DNA from: Streptomyces corynorhini | GTDB taxonomy: Bacteria > Actinomycetota > Actinomycetes > Streptomycetales > Streptomycetaceae | Direction of reading: 5' to 3' | Assembly (NCBI RefSeq): GCF_003346515.1 | Contig: NZ_QQNA01000015.1 | Location: forward strand, 1-44,808 | Length of the DNA: 44,808 bases | In this document: piece after piece, positions 8,147 to 17,189 of the stretch | Position numbering within the stretch: position 1 is the stretch's first letter | How the letters are laid out: each line of letters begins with the position of its first letter | The notes under the pieces: generated by a model | Database searches by the model: none | What the model was told of the DNA's origin: nothing | What the model saw: only the letters and a program-made list of their open reading frames with translations | Program-made: the position numbers and the translations under genes

Positions 8147-10573
8147 ATGAAGCACAGCAGCGCCCGCACGCATGCCGCACAGCTCCCACCCCATGTCACT
8201 CTCCCCGACCGGGGAATCCACGACACCGTCCCCGCCGCGTCGTGGACCGACGGCTTCCTCACGGGCAACGGCGAGTACGGGGCCGTCTCGTACGGCGATC
8301 CGGCCCTGGAGAGGACCGTCCTCAACCACCACCGCCTCGTCCTGCCGAACGGCACCCGCGACATCACCCCGCCCGTACTCGCCGGACGCCTGGCGGCGGT
8401 CCGTGACAAGGCGCTGGCCGGGGACTACGCGGGCGCCAACCGCGACTTCGCCGAGGGCTGGGACCTGCGCTGGACCCAGACGTACCATCCCGCGTACGAA
8501 CTCCGCTTCCACGCACCGGACATGGCGGAGTACGACCGGTACATCAGGATCACCGACTTCCGCACCGGCGAGACGTCCTCCACCTGGACGGACGGCCACG
8601 GCACCTGGACCCGCCGGGCCTTCGCCTCCCGCGCGGACCGGGTCGTCGTCCACGAACTGACCCCGGCCCCCGGCCGCACACTCGACGTCGTCCTGAGCGT
8701 CCACACAGCGCTCGACGCCGACGAGGGCATCCACACCGCCCGCGACGGCCTGCACACCGGTATGGACTTCACCACCCTGGCCACGGCGGACGACGGCACC
8801 GGCCTGCTGAACCTCCGCGCCACCTACCCGTCGGGCCTGGGCGCGTACGGCTACGAGGGCGTCACCCGGGCCGTACCCACCGGCGGTGCGATACGCGCCC
8901 AGGGCACCGCGCTCGTCGTCACCGGGGCGGACCGGCTCACCCTGCTCACCGCGCTGGACCGCTACGAGACCGCCACCGCCCGGGACGCTCTGCCCCTGCA
9001 CACCGCGCTGGCCGCCCTGCCCGCCGACTACACCGCGCTGCTGGCCCGGCACACCGCCCTCCACACCGAACTGTACGACCGGTCCCGTCTCGACCTGAAC
9101 GTCCCCGAGGAAGAACGACACCTGTCCACCACCGAGTTGGTGGAGCGTCAGAACCGCGACCGGAGTGTGATCGACCTCGCCCTCCTGGAGCGGCTCTACG
9201 ACTCGGGCCGCTACCTCTTCCTCAGCTCCAGCGGAGTGCTGCCGCCCCGGCTGACCGGTATCTGGACCGGCTCGTGGACCGGCGCCTGGGCCGCCGACTT
9301 CACCACGGACGCCAATGTGAACCTCCAGGTCGCGGGCGGCAGCATCCTGGACCTGGCCGAGGCCATGGAGGGCTACGTCGATCTCGTCCTCGGACAGCTC
9401 GCCCACTGGCGGACCAACGCCACGAACCTCTACGGCGCCCGCGGCTTCCTCGCCCCCTCCCGCACCGACGGCGAGTACGGGCACATGCTGCACTTCGACA
9501 ACAGCGGCTTCCCCGGCCACTGCTGGACCGGCGGCGCCGACTGGCTCTTGCAGCCGCTGCTCGAATACCACGAGGTCACCGGCGACCACACCTTCCTGCG
9601 CGAGCGGCTGGGCCCGGCCCTGCTGGAACTGGCCCTGTTCTACGAGGACTTCCTCAGCCGCCGGGACGCCGACGGCAAGGTGGTGTTCGTGCCGTCCTTC
9701 TCCATGGAGAACGCGCCCGCCAGCACCGGCCAGCACTTCGCCGTCAACGCCACCGGCGACATCAGCGCGGCCCGGCACGCGCTCACGGCCGCAGTCGACG
9801 CGGCACACGCCCTCGGAGCCGAACAGGGTCCGGGCGAGGGCGTCGAGCGCTGGACCGCGCTGCTGGCTGACCTGCCCCCGTACACCGTCAACGCCGACGG
9901 CGCCCTCGCCGAATGGTCCTGGCCCGGCCTCACCGACCGCTACGACCACCGCCATGTCCACCATCTCTACGGCGCCTGGCCGCTGACCGAGATCACCCCC
10001 GAGGAGCGGCCCGACCTCGTGGGTCCGGCGCTCCGGGCGCTCGAACTGCGCGGCGACGAGAACGTCTCCGCGCACGGCAGCCTGCACCGCGCCCTGGCCG
10101 CCGCCCGGCTCAAGGACGGCGCCAAGGTCTACGACAACCTCCGGAAGATCCTCGGCGGCAACATGGTCTTCCGGTCGCTGATGACCTCCCACAACCCCGA
10201 TCTGGACATCTACAACGCGGATGCCGCCCACGCGCTGCCCGCCGTCCTGGCCGAGGCGCTGATCTGCACCAGGCCAGGCGTCCTGGAGATCCTCCCCGCG
10301 CTGCCCGAGCAGCTGGCCGAGGGCGGGATCACCGGCGTACGGGGACGGAACAGGGTCCGCGTGCACAGCCTTCGCTGGAGCCTGCCCGACCGCAGGGCCA
10401 CCCTGACCGTCACCTCGGAGACGGACCAGGATCTCGCGCTGATCAGCCGCCGCGGCATCACGTCCGTGACCGGCGGCGCGCCCCTCGCGCCCAGCGCCCT
10501 CGGTCCGCACGCGAGGGAGCTGTCCCTGACCGCCGGCCGGCGGACCGAGATCGTGGTGTCGCTGCCCGCCTGA
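8147..10573 (+). CDS. GH95-family glycoside hydrolase (alpha-L-fucosidase/galactosidase type)
   Basis: This is an 808-residue protein of glycoside hydrolase family 95, inverting enzymes that release alpha-1,2-L-fucose or alpha-L-galactose. The N-terminal beta-sandwich contains the family motif GNGEYGAVSYG (about 39-49). The (alpha/alpha)6 barrel holds the Asn pair of the active site (DANVNLQ, Asn390 and Asn392), the general acid region PSFSMENAP (Glu521) and the HRHVHHLYG motif. The region HNPDLDIYNADAAH replaces the more usual FQIDGNFG, so specificity may differ from characterised fucosidases. No signal peptide is visible, which points to a cytoplasmic enzyme acting on imported oligosaccharide. 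The start ATG has AAGGA 10 bases upstream. It is divergent from lacI across the operator-bearing gap and convergent with the binding-protein gene, separated by a strong terminator. Confidence 0.85.
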   Translation: MKHSSARTHAAQLPPHVTLPDRGIHDTVPAASWTDGFLTGNGEYGAVSYGDPALERTVLNHHRLVLPNGTRDITPPVLAGRLAAVRDKALAGDYAGANRDFAEGWDLRWTQTYHPAYELRFHAPDMAEYDRYIRITDFRTGETSSTWTDGHGTWTRRAFASRADRVVVHELTPAPGRTLDVVLSVHTALDADEGIHTARDGLHTGMDFTTLATADDGTGLLNLRATYPSGLGAYGYEGVTRAVPTGGAIRAQGTALVVTGADRLTLLTALDRYETATARDALPLHTALAALPADYTALLARHTALHTELYDRSRLDLNVPEEERHLSTTELVERQNRDRSVIDLALLERLYDSGRYLFLSSSGVLPPRLTGIWTGSWTGAWAADFTTDANVNLQVAGGSILDLAEAMEGYVDLVLGQLAHWRTNATNLYGARGFLAPSRTDGEYGHMLHFDNSGFPGHCWTGGADWLLQPLLEYHEVTGDHTFLRERLGPALLELALFYEDFLSRRDADGKVVFVPSFSMENAPASTGQHFAVNATGDISAARHALTAAVDAAHALGAEQGPGEGVERWTALLADLPPYTVNADGALAEWSWPGLTDRYDHRHVHHLYGAWPLTEITPEERPDLVGPALRALELRGDENVSAHGSLHRALAAARLKDGAKVYDNLRKILGGNMVFRSLMTSHNPDLDIYNADAAHALPAVLAEALICTRPGVLEILPALPEQLAEGGITGVRGRNRVRVHSLRWSLPDRRATLTVTSETDQDLALISRRGITSVTGGAPLAPSALGPHARELSLTAGRRTEIVVSLPA

Positions 10574-10600
10574 CACCGTCCTCCCGTACGGCGCGAACGT

Positions 10601-10641
10601 GCGGGGGCCGGTGGCGTACCCGCTACGCCACCGGCCCCCGC
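10601..10641. terminator. Bidirectional hairpin terminator
   Basis: A perfect 18-bp stem (10601-10618 paired with 10624-10641) with a 5-base loop fills the gap between the convergent GH95 and binding-protein genes. It is a factor-independent style terminator without a clear U tract, as is common in Streptomyces. Confidence 0.85.
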
Positions 10642-10656
10642 CCCATGCGCCGCCCG

Positions 10657-12330
10657 CTACGAACGGGACGCGTCGTACGCCTCCTGCTGGATCTGGAGGT
10701 AGCGCTTGAGCCCCAGCTTGTCCAGTCCGCTCAGATAGGAGTCCCAGTCGGAGTCGAGGGACTTCTTCCCGGTGATGAACTGCACCGTGTTCTGCTGGAT
10801 GTAGCTGCCGATGTTGGTCTGGAGCGTGCCGAGTTCACTGGCCTCGGCGGGGGCGATCCACAGCCTCCCGGAGGGGAAGGTCTCCGTCTTGCCCTCGTGC
10901 CCCTCATAGAGCTTGGTGGCTTCGAACAGCCGCCGCTCGTATCCGTCGGGGGACTTCGGGTCGGCGGCCACCGCCAGGGTGTTGCGGAACTCGGCGGTGT
11001 TGTCGTACTGCGCCAGCGGACCCCACGCGTCGTTGGTGGGATCACTCCTGACCGGTGTCCGGTACCGCGCCTTCAGGCTCTTGTCGAGGGCCACGTCGTC
11101 CTTGCCGGCCTCGACCCAGCCCTTGCCCTGCTCACCGAAGAGGCCGCCCAGTTCGCCCTCGTCGCTGAAGAGGTAGTTCAGCAGCTTGACGGCCTGGATC
11201 TGCTTCGTCTGTGACGCCTTGGTGGTCAGGACGAACGACACTCCGGACGCCGACGACGGGGGGTTGTGCGTGGTGTTGCTCTCGCCGTCCGGGCCGGTGA
11301 GCGGCGGCACCGCGTCGTAGTCCTTGTCGCGGCCGTCCTTCTGGTTGAGGGTGACGGCGATGCCGGGGTGCTGGACCGTCGCCGAACCCAGGATCACCCC
11401 GCCCGCGTTGTCGCCCTGCTTGCGCAGGGCGTCCGCGTTCTGGGTGAACACACTGCTGTCGATCAGGCCCTCGTCGTACAGGGACTTGATGTACTTCAGC
11501 CCGGCGCGCCAGCCCGCCTTGTTCCCCTGGATGTCGGCCTTGCCCTGGTTGAGGACGAGGGTGGGGTCGGTGGCGGGAGGGGTGGTGCCGAGCGGGGTGT
11601 AGACGAACGCGTTCATCAGGAACGGGATGACCGTGTCCGTGGTGTCCCCGCTCAGCGGGATCTCGTCGGCCTTGCCGTTTCCGTTGGGGTCCTTCGTCTT
11701 GAAGGCACGCAGAACAGCACGGAATTCCTCCGTGGTCCTGGGTGTCTTCAGGCCCAGCTTCTTCATCCAGGCGCTGTTGATCCAGAGCTTGCTCTGGTAC
11801 GAGCAGTGGAAGCAGTCCAGCCACTGCGGGACCCCGTAGATCTTCCCGTCCGGGGCGGTGGCCATGGCCCGGTACTCGGGCCGGTCCCCGAACGCCCTCT
11901 TGACGTTGGGCGCGTACTGGTCGATCAGCGCGTTCAGGGGCTGGACGACGCCCTGGCCGGAGAGTTTGATCAGTTCGCTCTGGCTGAACTGGTCGACCCA
12001 CGGGATCAGCAGATAGAGGTCCGGGTAGTCGCCGCCGGCCAGCGATATCTGGCGTTTCTCCTTGGCGGAGCCGCCGTCCCAGGTGGTCGTCTGCCAGTTG
12101 ATGGTGATGTTGAACTTCTTCTTCACCAGCTGGGTGAACTTGTTGGTCTTGAGATCGATGTCCACGTTCTGCGGTGCGAAGACACTGAGTGTCACCGGCG
12201 GGTTGCCGGTGATCGTGGGCAGCGGCTTCGAGGGGTCGGTCCCGCCGGACGAGCCGCTGGTACAGGCCGCCAGTGTGGCGAGCAGTGTCCCGGTGGCCGC
12301 CAGTCGTGCGAACGGGCGTGGGTGAGGCAT
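10657..12330 (-). CDS. Sugar ABC transporter substrate-binding lipoprotein (LplA type)
   Basis: This is a 557-residue extracytoplasmic solute-binding protein of the large LplA/lipo-oligosaccharide group that pairs with LplB/LplC permeases. A lipoprotein signal ends LLATLAACTSG with Cys23 as the lipidation site. The mature protein keeps the family layout, for example SGDTTDTVIPFLMNAF and the C-terminal helices near DSDWDSYLSGLDKLGLKRYL. The start ATG 12328-12330 has GAAGGGA upstream. It is the third gene of an operon with two permeases (65 bases after the second). No ATPase is encoded nearby, so a shared ATPase such as MsiK is likely. The context of GH95 and GH2 points to oligosaccharides rather than single sugars as ligand, which is an inference. 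Confidence 0.9.
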   Translation of the reverse strand: MPHPRPFARLAATGTLLATLAACTSGSSGGTDPSKPLPTITGNPPVTLSVFAPQNVDIDLKTNKFTQLVKKKFNITINWQTTTWDGGSAKEKRQISLAGGDYPDLYLLIPWVDQFSQSELIKLSGQGVVQPLNALIDQYAPNVKRAFGDRPEYRAMATAPDGKIYGVPQWLDCFHCSYQSKLWINSAWMKKLGLKTPRTTEEFRAVLRAFKTKDPNGNGKADEIPLSGDTTDTVIPFLMNAFVYTPLGTTPPATDPTLVLNQGKADIQGNKAGWRAGLKYIKSLYDEGLIDSSVFTQNADALRKQGDNAGGVILGSATVQHPGIAVTLNQKDGRDKDYDAVPPLTGPDGESNTTHNPPSSASGVSFVLTTKASQTKQIQAVKLLNYLFSDEGELGGLFGEQGKGWVEAGKDDVALDKSLKARYRTPVRSDPTNDAWGPLAQYDNTAEFRNTLAVAADPKSPDGYERRLFEATKLYEGHEGKTETFPSGRLWIAPAEASELGTLQTNIGSYIQQNTVQFITGKKSLDSDWDSYLSGLDKLGLKRYLQIQQEAYDASRS

Positions 12331-12395
12331 GCGTACGGTCCCTTCGGGTGACGGACTCGTGAGAAGGAGAAGCGCGGAATGCGCGGGCGGGGTGC

Positions 12396-13418
12396 TCAGC
12401 CCTTGACCGCGCCGATCATGATTCCCTTGGTGAAGTGGCGTGCCACGAAGGGGTAGATGACCAGCACGGGCACGCTCGCAATGACGATCAGGGAGTACTT
12501 GAGCAGATCGGCGAGCTGCTGGCGTTCGATCATGGCCGCGGCATCCGTGGCGCCGTTGGTGTTGGTGTTGAGGATGAGGATGTTCCGCAGCACCAGCTGA
12601 AGGGGGTAGAGATCGGCGTCCTTGAGGTAGAGCAGGGCGTCGAAGTAGGAGTTCCACTGGGTGATGGCGTACATCAGCGCCACCACCGCGATCATCGGCT
12701 TGGCCAGCGGCAGGACGACCTTCCACAGGAAGCGCAGGTCCCCGCAACCGTCCAACTGGGCAGCCTCGTACAGCTCGTCGGGAATCATGGTCCTGAAGTA
12801 GGTGCTGGCGATCACCACCTGCCAGACGCCGATCGCCTGCGGGACGACCATCGCCCAGCGCGTGTCGATCAGACCGAGTTGCTGGACCACGAGATACGTG
12901 GGGATCAGCCCGCCGGAGAACAGCATCGTGAGCAGGACGGCGCCCATGATCGGACCGCGCCCGAACAGCTCCTTGCGGGACAGCGGGTAGGCGATGGCGA
13001 TCGTCAGCGTCACACTGATGAGCGTGCCGACGCCGGTGTAGAAGAACGAGTTGAGGAATCCGGTGATGATCGCCGGATCGCTCAGCGCGGTCCTGTAGCC
13101 GCGGAGGGTGAAGTCCACCGGCCAGAGGAACACCTGCCCGGACGACACGGCGATCGGGCTGCTGAACGAGCTGGCGACGATGTGCAGCAGCGGAAGCAGT
13201 ACGACGGCCAGGAAGGTGCACAGCAGCAGGTAGGTGCAGAAGAGGAACATCCGGTCGACGCCGGTCTCCCGGGTCCGCGCGGCCCGGCGGCGGTGCCCCG
13301 GGAGCCGGAGGCCGGAGCCCGCGCGCCGACGGCCACGTACTGCCGTGTCGCCGGTGTGTCCGGCGGGCTCGGTGTCGCCGGTATCGGCGACGGGCGCCGT
13401 GATCAGTGGTTGGCTCAT
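12396..13418 (-). CDS. Sugar ABC transporter permease, LplC type
   Basis: This is a 340-residue inner-membrane permease of the CarB/LplC group (COG0395-like). Six transmembrane segments start with FLFCTYLLLCTFLAVVLLPL near residue 60, after an unusually long, Arg-rich cytoplasmic N-terminus of about 55 residues. The EAA loop reads YEAAQLDGCGDLRFLWKVVLP. The C-terminus ends in the common KGIMIGAVKG. The ATG overlaps the stop of the preceding permease by four bases (13415-13418), so the two are translationally coupled. It forms a channel with the LplB-like protein for substrate delivered by the lipoprotein encoded downstream. The family call is firm and the substrate unknown. Confidence 0.9.
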   Translation of the reverse strand: MSQPLITAPVADTGDTEPAGHTGDTAVRGRRRAGSGLRLPGHRRRAARTRETGVDRMFLFCTYLLLCTFLAVVLLPLLHIVASSFSSPIAVSSGQVFLWPVDFTLRGYRTALSDPAIITGFLNSFFYTGVGTLISVTLTIAIAYPLSRKELFGRGPIMGAVLLTMLFSGGLIPTYLVVQQLGLIDTRWAMVVPQAIGVWQVVIASTYFRTMIPDELYEAAQLDGCGDLRFLWKVVLPLAKPMIAVVALMYAITQWNSYFDALLYLKDADLYPLQLVLRNILILNTNTNGATDAAAMIERQQLADLLKYSLIVIASVPVLVIYPFVARHFTKGIMIGAVKG

Positions 13419-14404
13419 GACCAGACCCCGCTTCCGGTAAGCCTCTTGGCGATGAAGTTGACGAAGACGAGCAGGACGAGATTGACCACGGAGTTGAGGA
13501 GTCCGACGGCGGTCGCCTGGCTGAAGTCGGCGTTGATCAGACCGGTCTTGTAGACGTAGGTCGCGATGATCTCCGAGGAGCTGAGATTCAGTGGGTTCTG
13601 GAGCAGGAACGCCTTCTCGAAACCGATCGCCATGATGTTGCCGACGGCCAGCACGAGGATGATCACCGCGGTCGGCCGCAGACTCGGCAGGTCGATGTGC
13701 CAGATCTTCTGGAGCCGCGACGCCCCGTCCACCCGGGCCGCCTCGTACAACGACGGATCGACTCCGGCGAGCGTGGCCATATAGATCACGGCCGAGTAGC
13801 CGGCCGTCTGCCAGACGTCCGACCAGACGTAGATGTGCCGGAAGTAGTCCGGATCCGCGAGGAAGTCCACCTGTTTGACACCGAAGAAGCCGAGGCCCTG
13901 GCTGACCAGCCCGATCTTGGGCGAGAGGATCATGATCGTCATGGAGACGACGACCACCGTGGAGATGAAGTACGGCGCGTACGTCACCAGTTGCACGGTG
14001 CGTTTGAAGAATCCCTGCCGGATCTCGTTCAGCGCCAGGGCCAGCAGGATCGGGATCGGAAATCCCGCGATCACCGCGTAGAACGACAGGGTGAAGGTGT
14101 TACGGACGAGCGGCCAGAAGGCCGGGTTGTCCACGACGGCCTGGAAGTTGCGCAGGCCCACCCAGTCGCTGCCCCAGATGCCCTTGACGATGTTGTAGTC
14201 CTTGAAGGCGATGACGGCGTTCGTCATCGGGACGTACTTGAAGACCGCCAGATGGACGAGCGGCACGAGCATCAGCAGGTACAGCGTCCAGTGCCGGGCG
14301 AAACTCCGGCGCGCCCGGAGGCCCATGCCGGGCCGTGTGATCCCTCCGGGGCTCCCGCCCGCGCTCCGCGCGCGCGGTGGTTCCACTGTGCTGTCGTACC
14401 GCAT
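13415..14404 (-). CDS. Sugar ABC transporter permease, LplB type
   Basis: This is a 329-residue LplB-like permease (COG4209-like), the first gene of the importer operon. It shows the family motifs VPLVHLAVFKYVPMTNAVIA near residue 50, GLRNFQAVVDNP, and an EAA loop LYEAARVDGASRLQKIWHIDLP, with about six membrane segments. The ATG 14402-14404 has GGGAG nearby. Its stop overlaps the start of the LplC-like gene. Two copies of the LacI-type operator lie 87-138 bases upstream, one inside a likely promoter, so the operon is predicted to be repressed by the LacI protein encoded at 6768-7769. Confidence 0.9.
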   Translation of the reverse strand: MRYDSTVEPPRARSAGGSPGGITRPGMGLRARRSFARHWTLYLLMLVPLVHLAVFKYVPMTNAVIAFKDYNIVKGIWGSDWVGLRNFQAVVDNPAFWPLVRNTFTLSFYAVIAGFPIPILLALALNEIRQGFFKRTVQLVTYAPYFISTVVVVSMTIMILSPKIGLVSQGLGFFGVKQVDFLADPDYFRHIYVWSDVWQTAGYSAVIYMATLAGVDPSLYEAARVDGASRLQKIWHIDLPSLRPTAVIILVLAVGNIMAIGFEKAFLLQNPLNLSSSEIIATYVYKTGLINADFSQATAVGLLNSVVNLVLLVFVNFIAKRLTGSGVWS

Positions 14405-14480
14405 CTGTTCACTCCCGGAGTCCCGTCGGCCCCGTGGTCCTGTTCAGCAGGAGGGGGCCGGACCGCCCTTGGCCCGCGCC

Positions 14481-14509
14481 ACTATCGCTGTTTTGACCGG
14501 TCCAATCAA
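14481..14509 (-). promoter_or_regulatory. Probable promoter of the permease operon
   Basis: On the minus strand TTGATT (14504-14509) and GATAGT (14481-14486, or TAGTGG two bases further) are spaced 17-19 bases apart. The spacer contains an operator copy, so a bound repressor would block polymerase directly. The -10 match is imperfect. Confidence 0.4.
14491..14506. promoter_or_regulatory. LacI-type operator copy 1 before permease operon
   Basis: TTTTGACCGGTCCAAT has the same left half and centre as the perfect palindrome near lacI, with two changes in the right half. It lies in the spacer of the probable promoter. Confidence 0.7.
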
Positions 14510-14526
14510 GAGTTTCGACCGGGTTA

Positions 14527-14542
14527 ATTTTACCGGTCCAAT
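14527..14542. promoter_or_regulatory. LacI-type operator copy 2 before permease operon
   Basis: ATTTTACCGGTCCAAT is 36 bases centre-to-centre from copy 1. A still weaker match (TTTCGACCGGGTTAAT, 14513-14528) lies between them. Tandem sites could allow cooperative binding or looping. Confidence 0.6.
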
Positions 14543-14566
14543 CCCGGGCGGCCCTGGCCGCCCGGG
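14543..14566. terminator. Hairpin terminator after the GH2 gene
   Basis: An 11-bp perfect stem, CCCGGGCGGCC paired with GGCCGCCCGGG across two bases, starts 25 bases after the GH2 stop. It directly abuts operator copy 2 of the next operon, insulating the two transcripts. Confidence 0.7.
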
Positions 14567-14591
14567 TCTTGGCACCGTCAGAAGTCCGTGC

Positions 14592-17132
14592 TCACAGCCG
14601 TCCGAGCACCGAGAGCCCGGTGACGCCGGTGATCAGCCCCTCGGTGGGCAGGAGCCGGACCCGGACCTGGAGCGCGGTGATCCCGGCGACCTCCACCGTC
14701 CGGCTCCGCGAGGTGGACGGCCGCTCCCGCGCCGTCCGGTCGGCGATCACCGTCCAGGTCGTCCGGTCCGTGCTGGCCTCGACGACGAACCGGTGCGGGC
14801 CCGGTTCGGGGAAGACCACGTCCACCCGGCCGACCGTCACCAACCGCTCCAGGTCGACCGCCACCCATGGATCGTGGTCGTCGGGGCCGGGGGCCCAGTG
14901 GGTGGCCGGGGAGCCGTCGTTGACCCAGCGCGGGAGCACCCCGGGCGCGCTGCTGCTGGCCCGTGTCGGGTTGTCCCGGCCGAACCAGCTGGGCGCGGCC
15001 GCGGCGTCCGACGGCGCGGTGTGGGCCGCGCCGGGCGGCGCGGCCCGGTCCAGCGGCACCCCCGACGGCCCTTCGAAGGCCGGGCCGTCCACGGTCTCCA
15101 CATCGAGCACCGCGTCGCCGAGGCCCGGCGAGGTGGCGCGGATCCGGGTCGTACCGGCGTGGTACGAGCGGAAGAACGCCGCGGCCCGGCCGTCCCGGAC
15201 CACACACGCGCCCCGGGAGTCGTCTCCCGCCTCGGTGGCGGAGCCGAAGCGGATCCTGCGGCCGGTCGCGAACTCCCCCGGGCCGCTCTCGATCGTCAGT
15301 GTGACCGGAGCCGAGTTCGACACGGCGACTCCCCCGGCGTCCGCGAGGGTGACCGTGAGGTGCAGGTCGTCGGTGCCGTCGGAGCTTTCGAGCGTCGTAC
15401 GGTCGGCGTCGAGCAGCAGCAGCCGGGGCTCGCCGGGCTCGGGCCTGACCGGCGGCGGTACGTTCCGGTAGGCGTCGCGGTACCAGTACCAGGACCGCTT
15501 CGGCAGCCGCGCGTAGTCGACGATGCCCATCGAGCCGAAGCGGCGTCCGGCGATGCTCCCGTGGTCGAAGCCGCACCAGATCACCTCACCGGAGCGCCAC
15601 GGGTACCGCCAGGGGAAGGGGTCGTCCTCGGCCGGCCCGGCGCCCTCGGTGAGTTCGCCCCGGCCCGGACCGTAGGAACCCGGCCGGTCCTCCATCACCG
15701 AGCCGTACTCGGAGACGATGGAGGCCACTCCGGGGTCCGGGTACATCCAGGCGCCGTCGCCGTTGTACCCGGCGATATCGCCGATACGGTCGATCTCCCC
15801 GCGCTGTGCGCCACCGACCGCGGCGGGCCGGGTCGGATCCAGCGCGTGCGAGAGCGCGACGAGTTCACCGAGCAGCCGCCGCACCTCCGGCAGGACCTCC
15901 GGATCGCAGAAGAACGCCTCGTTGCCCATGCTCCAGGCCACCACGGACGGGCTGTTCCGGTTGATCCGGATCATCTCGGCGAGCTGTGTCCTCACACTGT
16001 TCTCGAACCCGGCCCGGTGTTGTCCGGCGACCGGGTAGGCGCCCCCGCTCCACGGGGAGTGGCCGCCGGGCCCCGTACCCCAGAAGACGCCCTCCGACCA
16101 GACGAGCAGGCCCAGTTCGTCGGCGTAGGTCGCGAACGCGGGGTCGTGCGGGTAGTGGGAACCGCGGACGAGGTCGAACCCGGCCTCCCCGATCAGCTCC
16201 AGGTCCCTGCGGATCGACCGGTTCGTGACGGCGTCGCCCCAACCGGCCTGGTCCTGATGGACGTTGGCGCCCAGCAGATAGCGGTGCGCGCCGTTGAGGA
16301 AGAACCCCCGGTCGGCGGTCCAGGCGAAGTGGCGGAAGCCGAACAGCGTCTCGTACCGGTCGGCGGTCTCCCCCCGCGGTGTGACGAGCAGCGAGACCGC
16401 CCGGTACAGCACGGGCGTCTCGGGGCTCCAGAGCCGCACGCCGGGGAGGACGCCGCTCGTCCGTGTCACCGTGGTGACACCGCTCGGCCACTCGGTCTCC
16501 TCCGACTCCAGGGTGGCGACGACGGTGTCGTCGGGGGCCAGGACACGAGTGATCAGCCGGGCACGGACCGGGCGCTCGCCCGCGTTGCGGACCTCCGTCT
16601 CCACACACACCGAGGGCTCGTCCCGGTCCAGCCCGGGTGTGGTGACACGGGTTCCGTACCAGTCCACGTGCAGCGGGCTCATGGTGTCGAGCCATACGTC
16701 CCGGTAGAGGCCCCCGGAGAAGGCGTGCTCGCCGGCCAGCGGAGCGATCTCGGGGTGCCAGGTGTTGTCCACGCGGACGGCCACGGAGTTGGCCCCCGGG
16801 CGCGCCAGGGCGCCGATGTCGACGGCGAATCCGGTGTACCCGCCCTCGTGGCGGCCGGCGAGCACCCCGTTGACGTAGATGTCGGCGGTCTGGAACGCGC
16901 CCTCGAAGTCCAGCCGGACCACACCGGACAGCTGCCGCTCGTCGAGCGTGAGTGTGCGGCGGTACCAGCCGGCGCCGATGTAGAAGGTCTGTTCCTGGAA
17001 GTACGGAAGGCTGAAGGAGTGCGGCAGGCCGACCTCCTGCCAGTGGGCGTCGTCGAAGTCCTCGCGCTGGGCTCCCGGGTGCTCACCGAGGGCGAAGCGC
17101 CAGGCGCGGTTGACAGTGCTCCGGTGTCGCAC
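14592..17132 (-). CDS. GH2-family glycosidase with C-terminal F5/8-type domain
   Basis: This is an 846-residue glycoside hydrolase family 2 enzyme, a family that includes beta-galactosidases. The order is an N-terminal jelly roll (AFQTADIYVNGVLAGRHEGG), an Ig-like domain, then the TIM barrel. The acid/base lies in SMGNEAFF (Glu405) and the nucleophile in SEYGS (Glu475). A further Ig-like module follows, and a C-terminal discoidin/F5/8 (CBM32-like) domain from about 720 (DGSPATHW, WVAVDLERLVTVGRVDVVF). There is no signal peptide, so it is probably cytoplasmic. It has its own promoter with a LacI-type operator 29 bases before the ATG and a terminator after the stop, yet belongs to the same regulon as the permeases. 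Sugar specificity cannot be read from the motifs. Confidence 0.85.
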   Translation of the reverse strand: MRHRSTVNRAWRFALGEHPGAQREDFDDAHWQEVGLPHSFSLPYFQEQTFYIGAGWYRRTLTLDERQLSGVVRLDFEGAFQTADIYVNGVLAGRHEGGYTGFAVDIGALARPGANSVAVRVDNTWHPEIAPLAGEHAFSGGLYRDVWLDTMSPLHVDWYGTRVTTPGLDRDEPSVCVETEVRNAGERPVRARLITRVLAPDDTVVATLESEETEWPSGVTTVTRTSGVLPGVRLWSPETPVLYRAVSLLVTPRGETADRYETLFGFRHFAWTADRGFFLNGAHRYLLGANVHQDQAGWGDAVTNRSIRRDLELIGEAGFDLVRGSHYPHDPAFATYADELGLLVWSEGVFWGTGPGGHSPWSGGAYPVAGQHRAGFENSVRTQLAEMIRINRNSPSVVAWSMGNEAFFCDPEVLPEVRRLLGELVALSHALDPTRPAAVGGAQRGEIDRIGDIAGYNGDGAWMYPDPGVASIVSEYGSVMEDRPGSYGPGRGELTEGAGPAEDDPFPWRYPWRSGEVIWCGFDHGSIAGRRFGSMGIVDYARLPKRSWYWYRDAYRNVPPPVRPEPGEPRLLLLDADRTTLESSDGTDDLHLTVTLADAGGVAVSNSAPVTLTIESGPGEFATGRRIRFGSATEAGDDSRGACVVRDGRAAAFFRSYHAGTTRIRATSPGLGDAVLDVETVDGPAFEGPSGVPLDRAAPPGAAHTAPSDAAAAPSWFGRDNPTRASSSAPGVLPRWVNDGSPATHWAPGPDDHDPWVAVDLERLVTVGRVDVVFPEPGPHRFVVEASTDRTTWTVIADRTARERPSTSRSRTVEVAGITALQVRVRLLPTEGLITGVTGLSVLGRL

Positions 17133-17160
17133 GGTGGCGGCTCCTGCGTGCTCAAAGGGA

Positions 17161-17176
17161 TTTTTACCGGTAAAAT
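17161..17176. promoter_or_regulatory. LacI-type operator before the GH2 gene
   Basis: TTTTTACCGGTAAAAT contains a 14-bp perfect palindrome (17162-17175). It shares the ACCGGT core and AT flanks with the sites before lacI and the permease operon. It sits about +8 to +23 of the predicted GH2 transcript. Confidence 0.75.
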
Positions 17177-17189
17177 CGCGGCGGGTGCG

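Noticed and set aside
12331..13221. Continuous frame joining the LplA-type lipoprotein to sequence over the LplC-like permease
   Set aside because: The upstream part is a wrong-frame reading of the permease; the lipoprotein signal and RBS fix the start at 12330.
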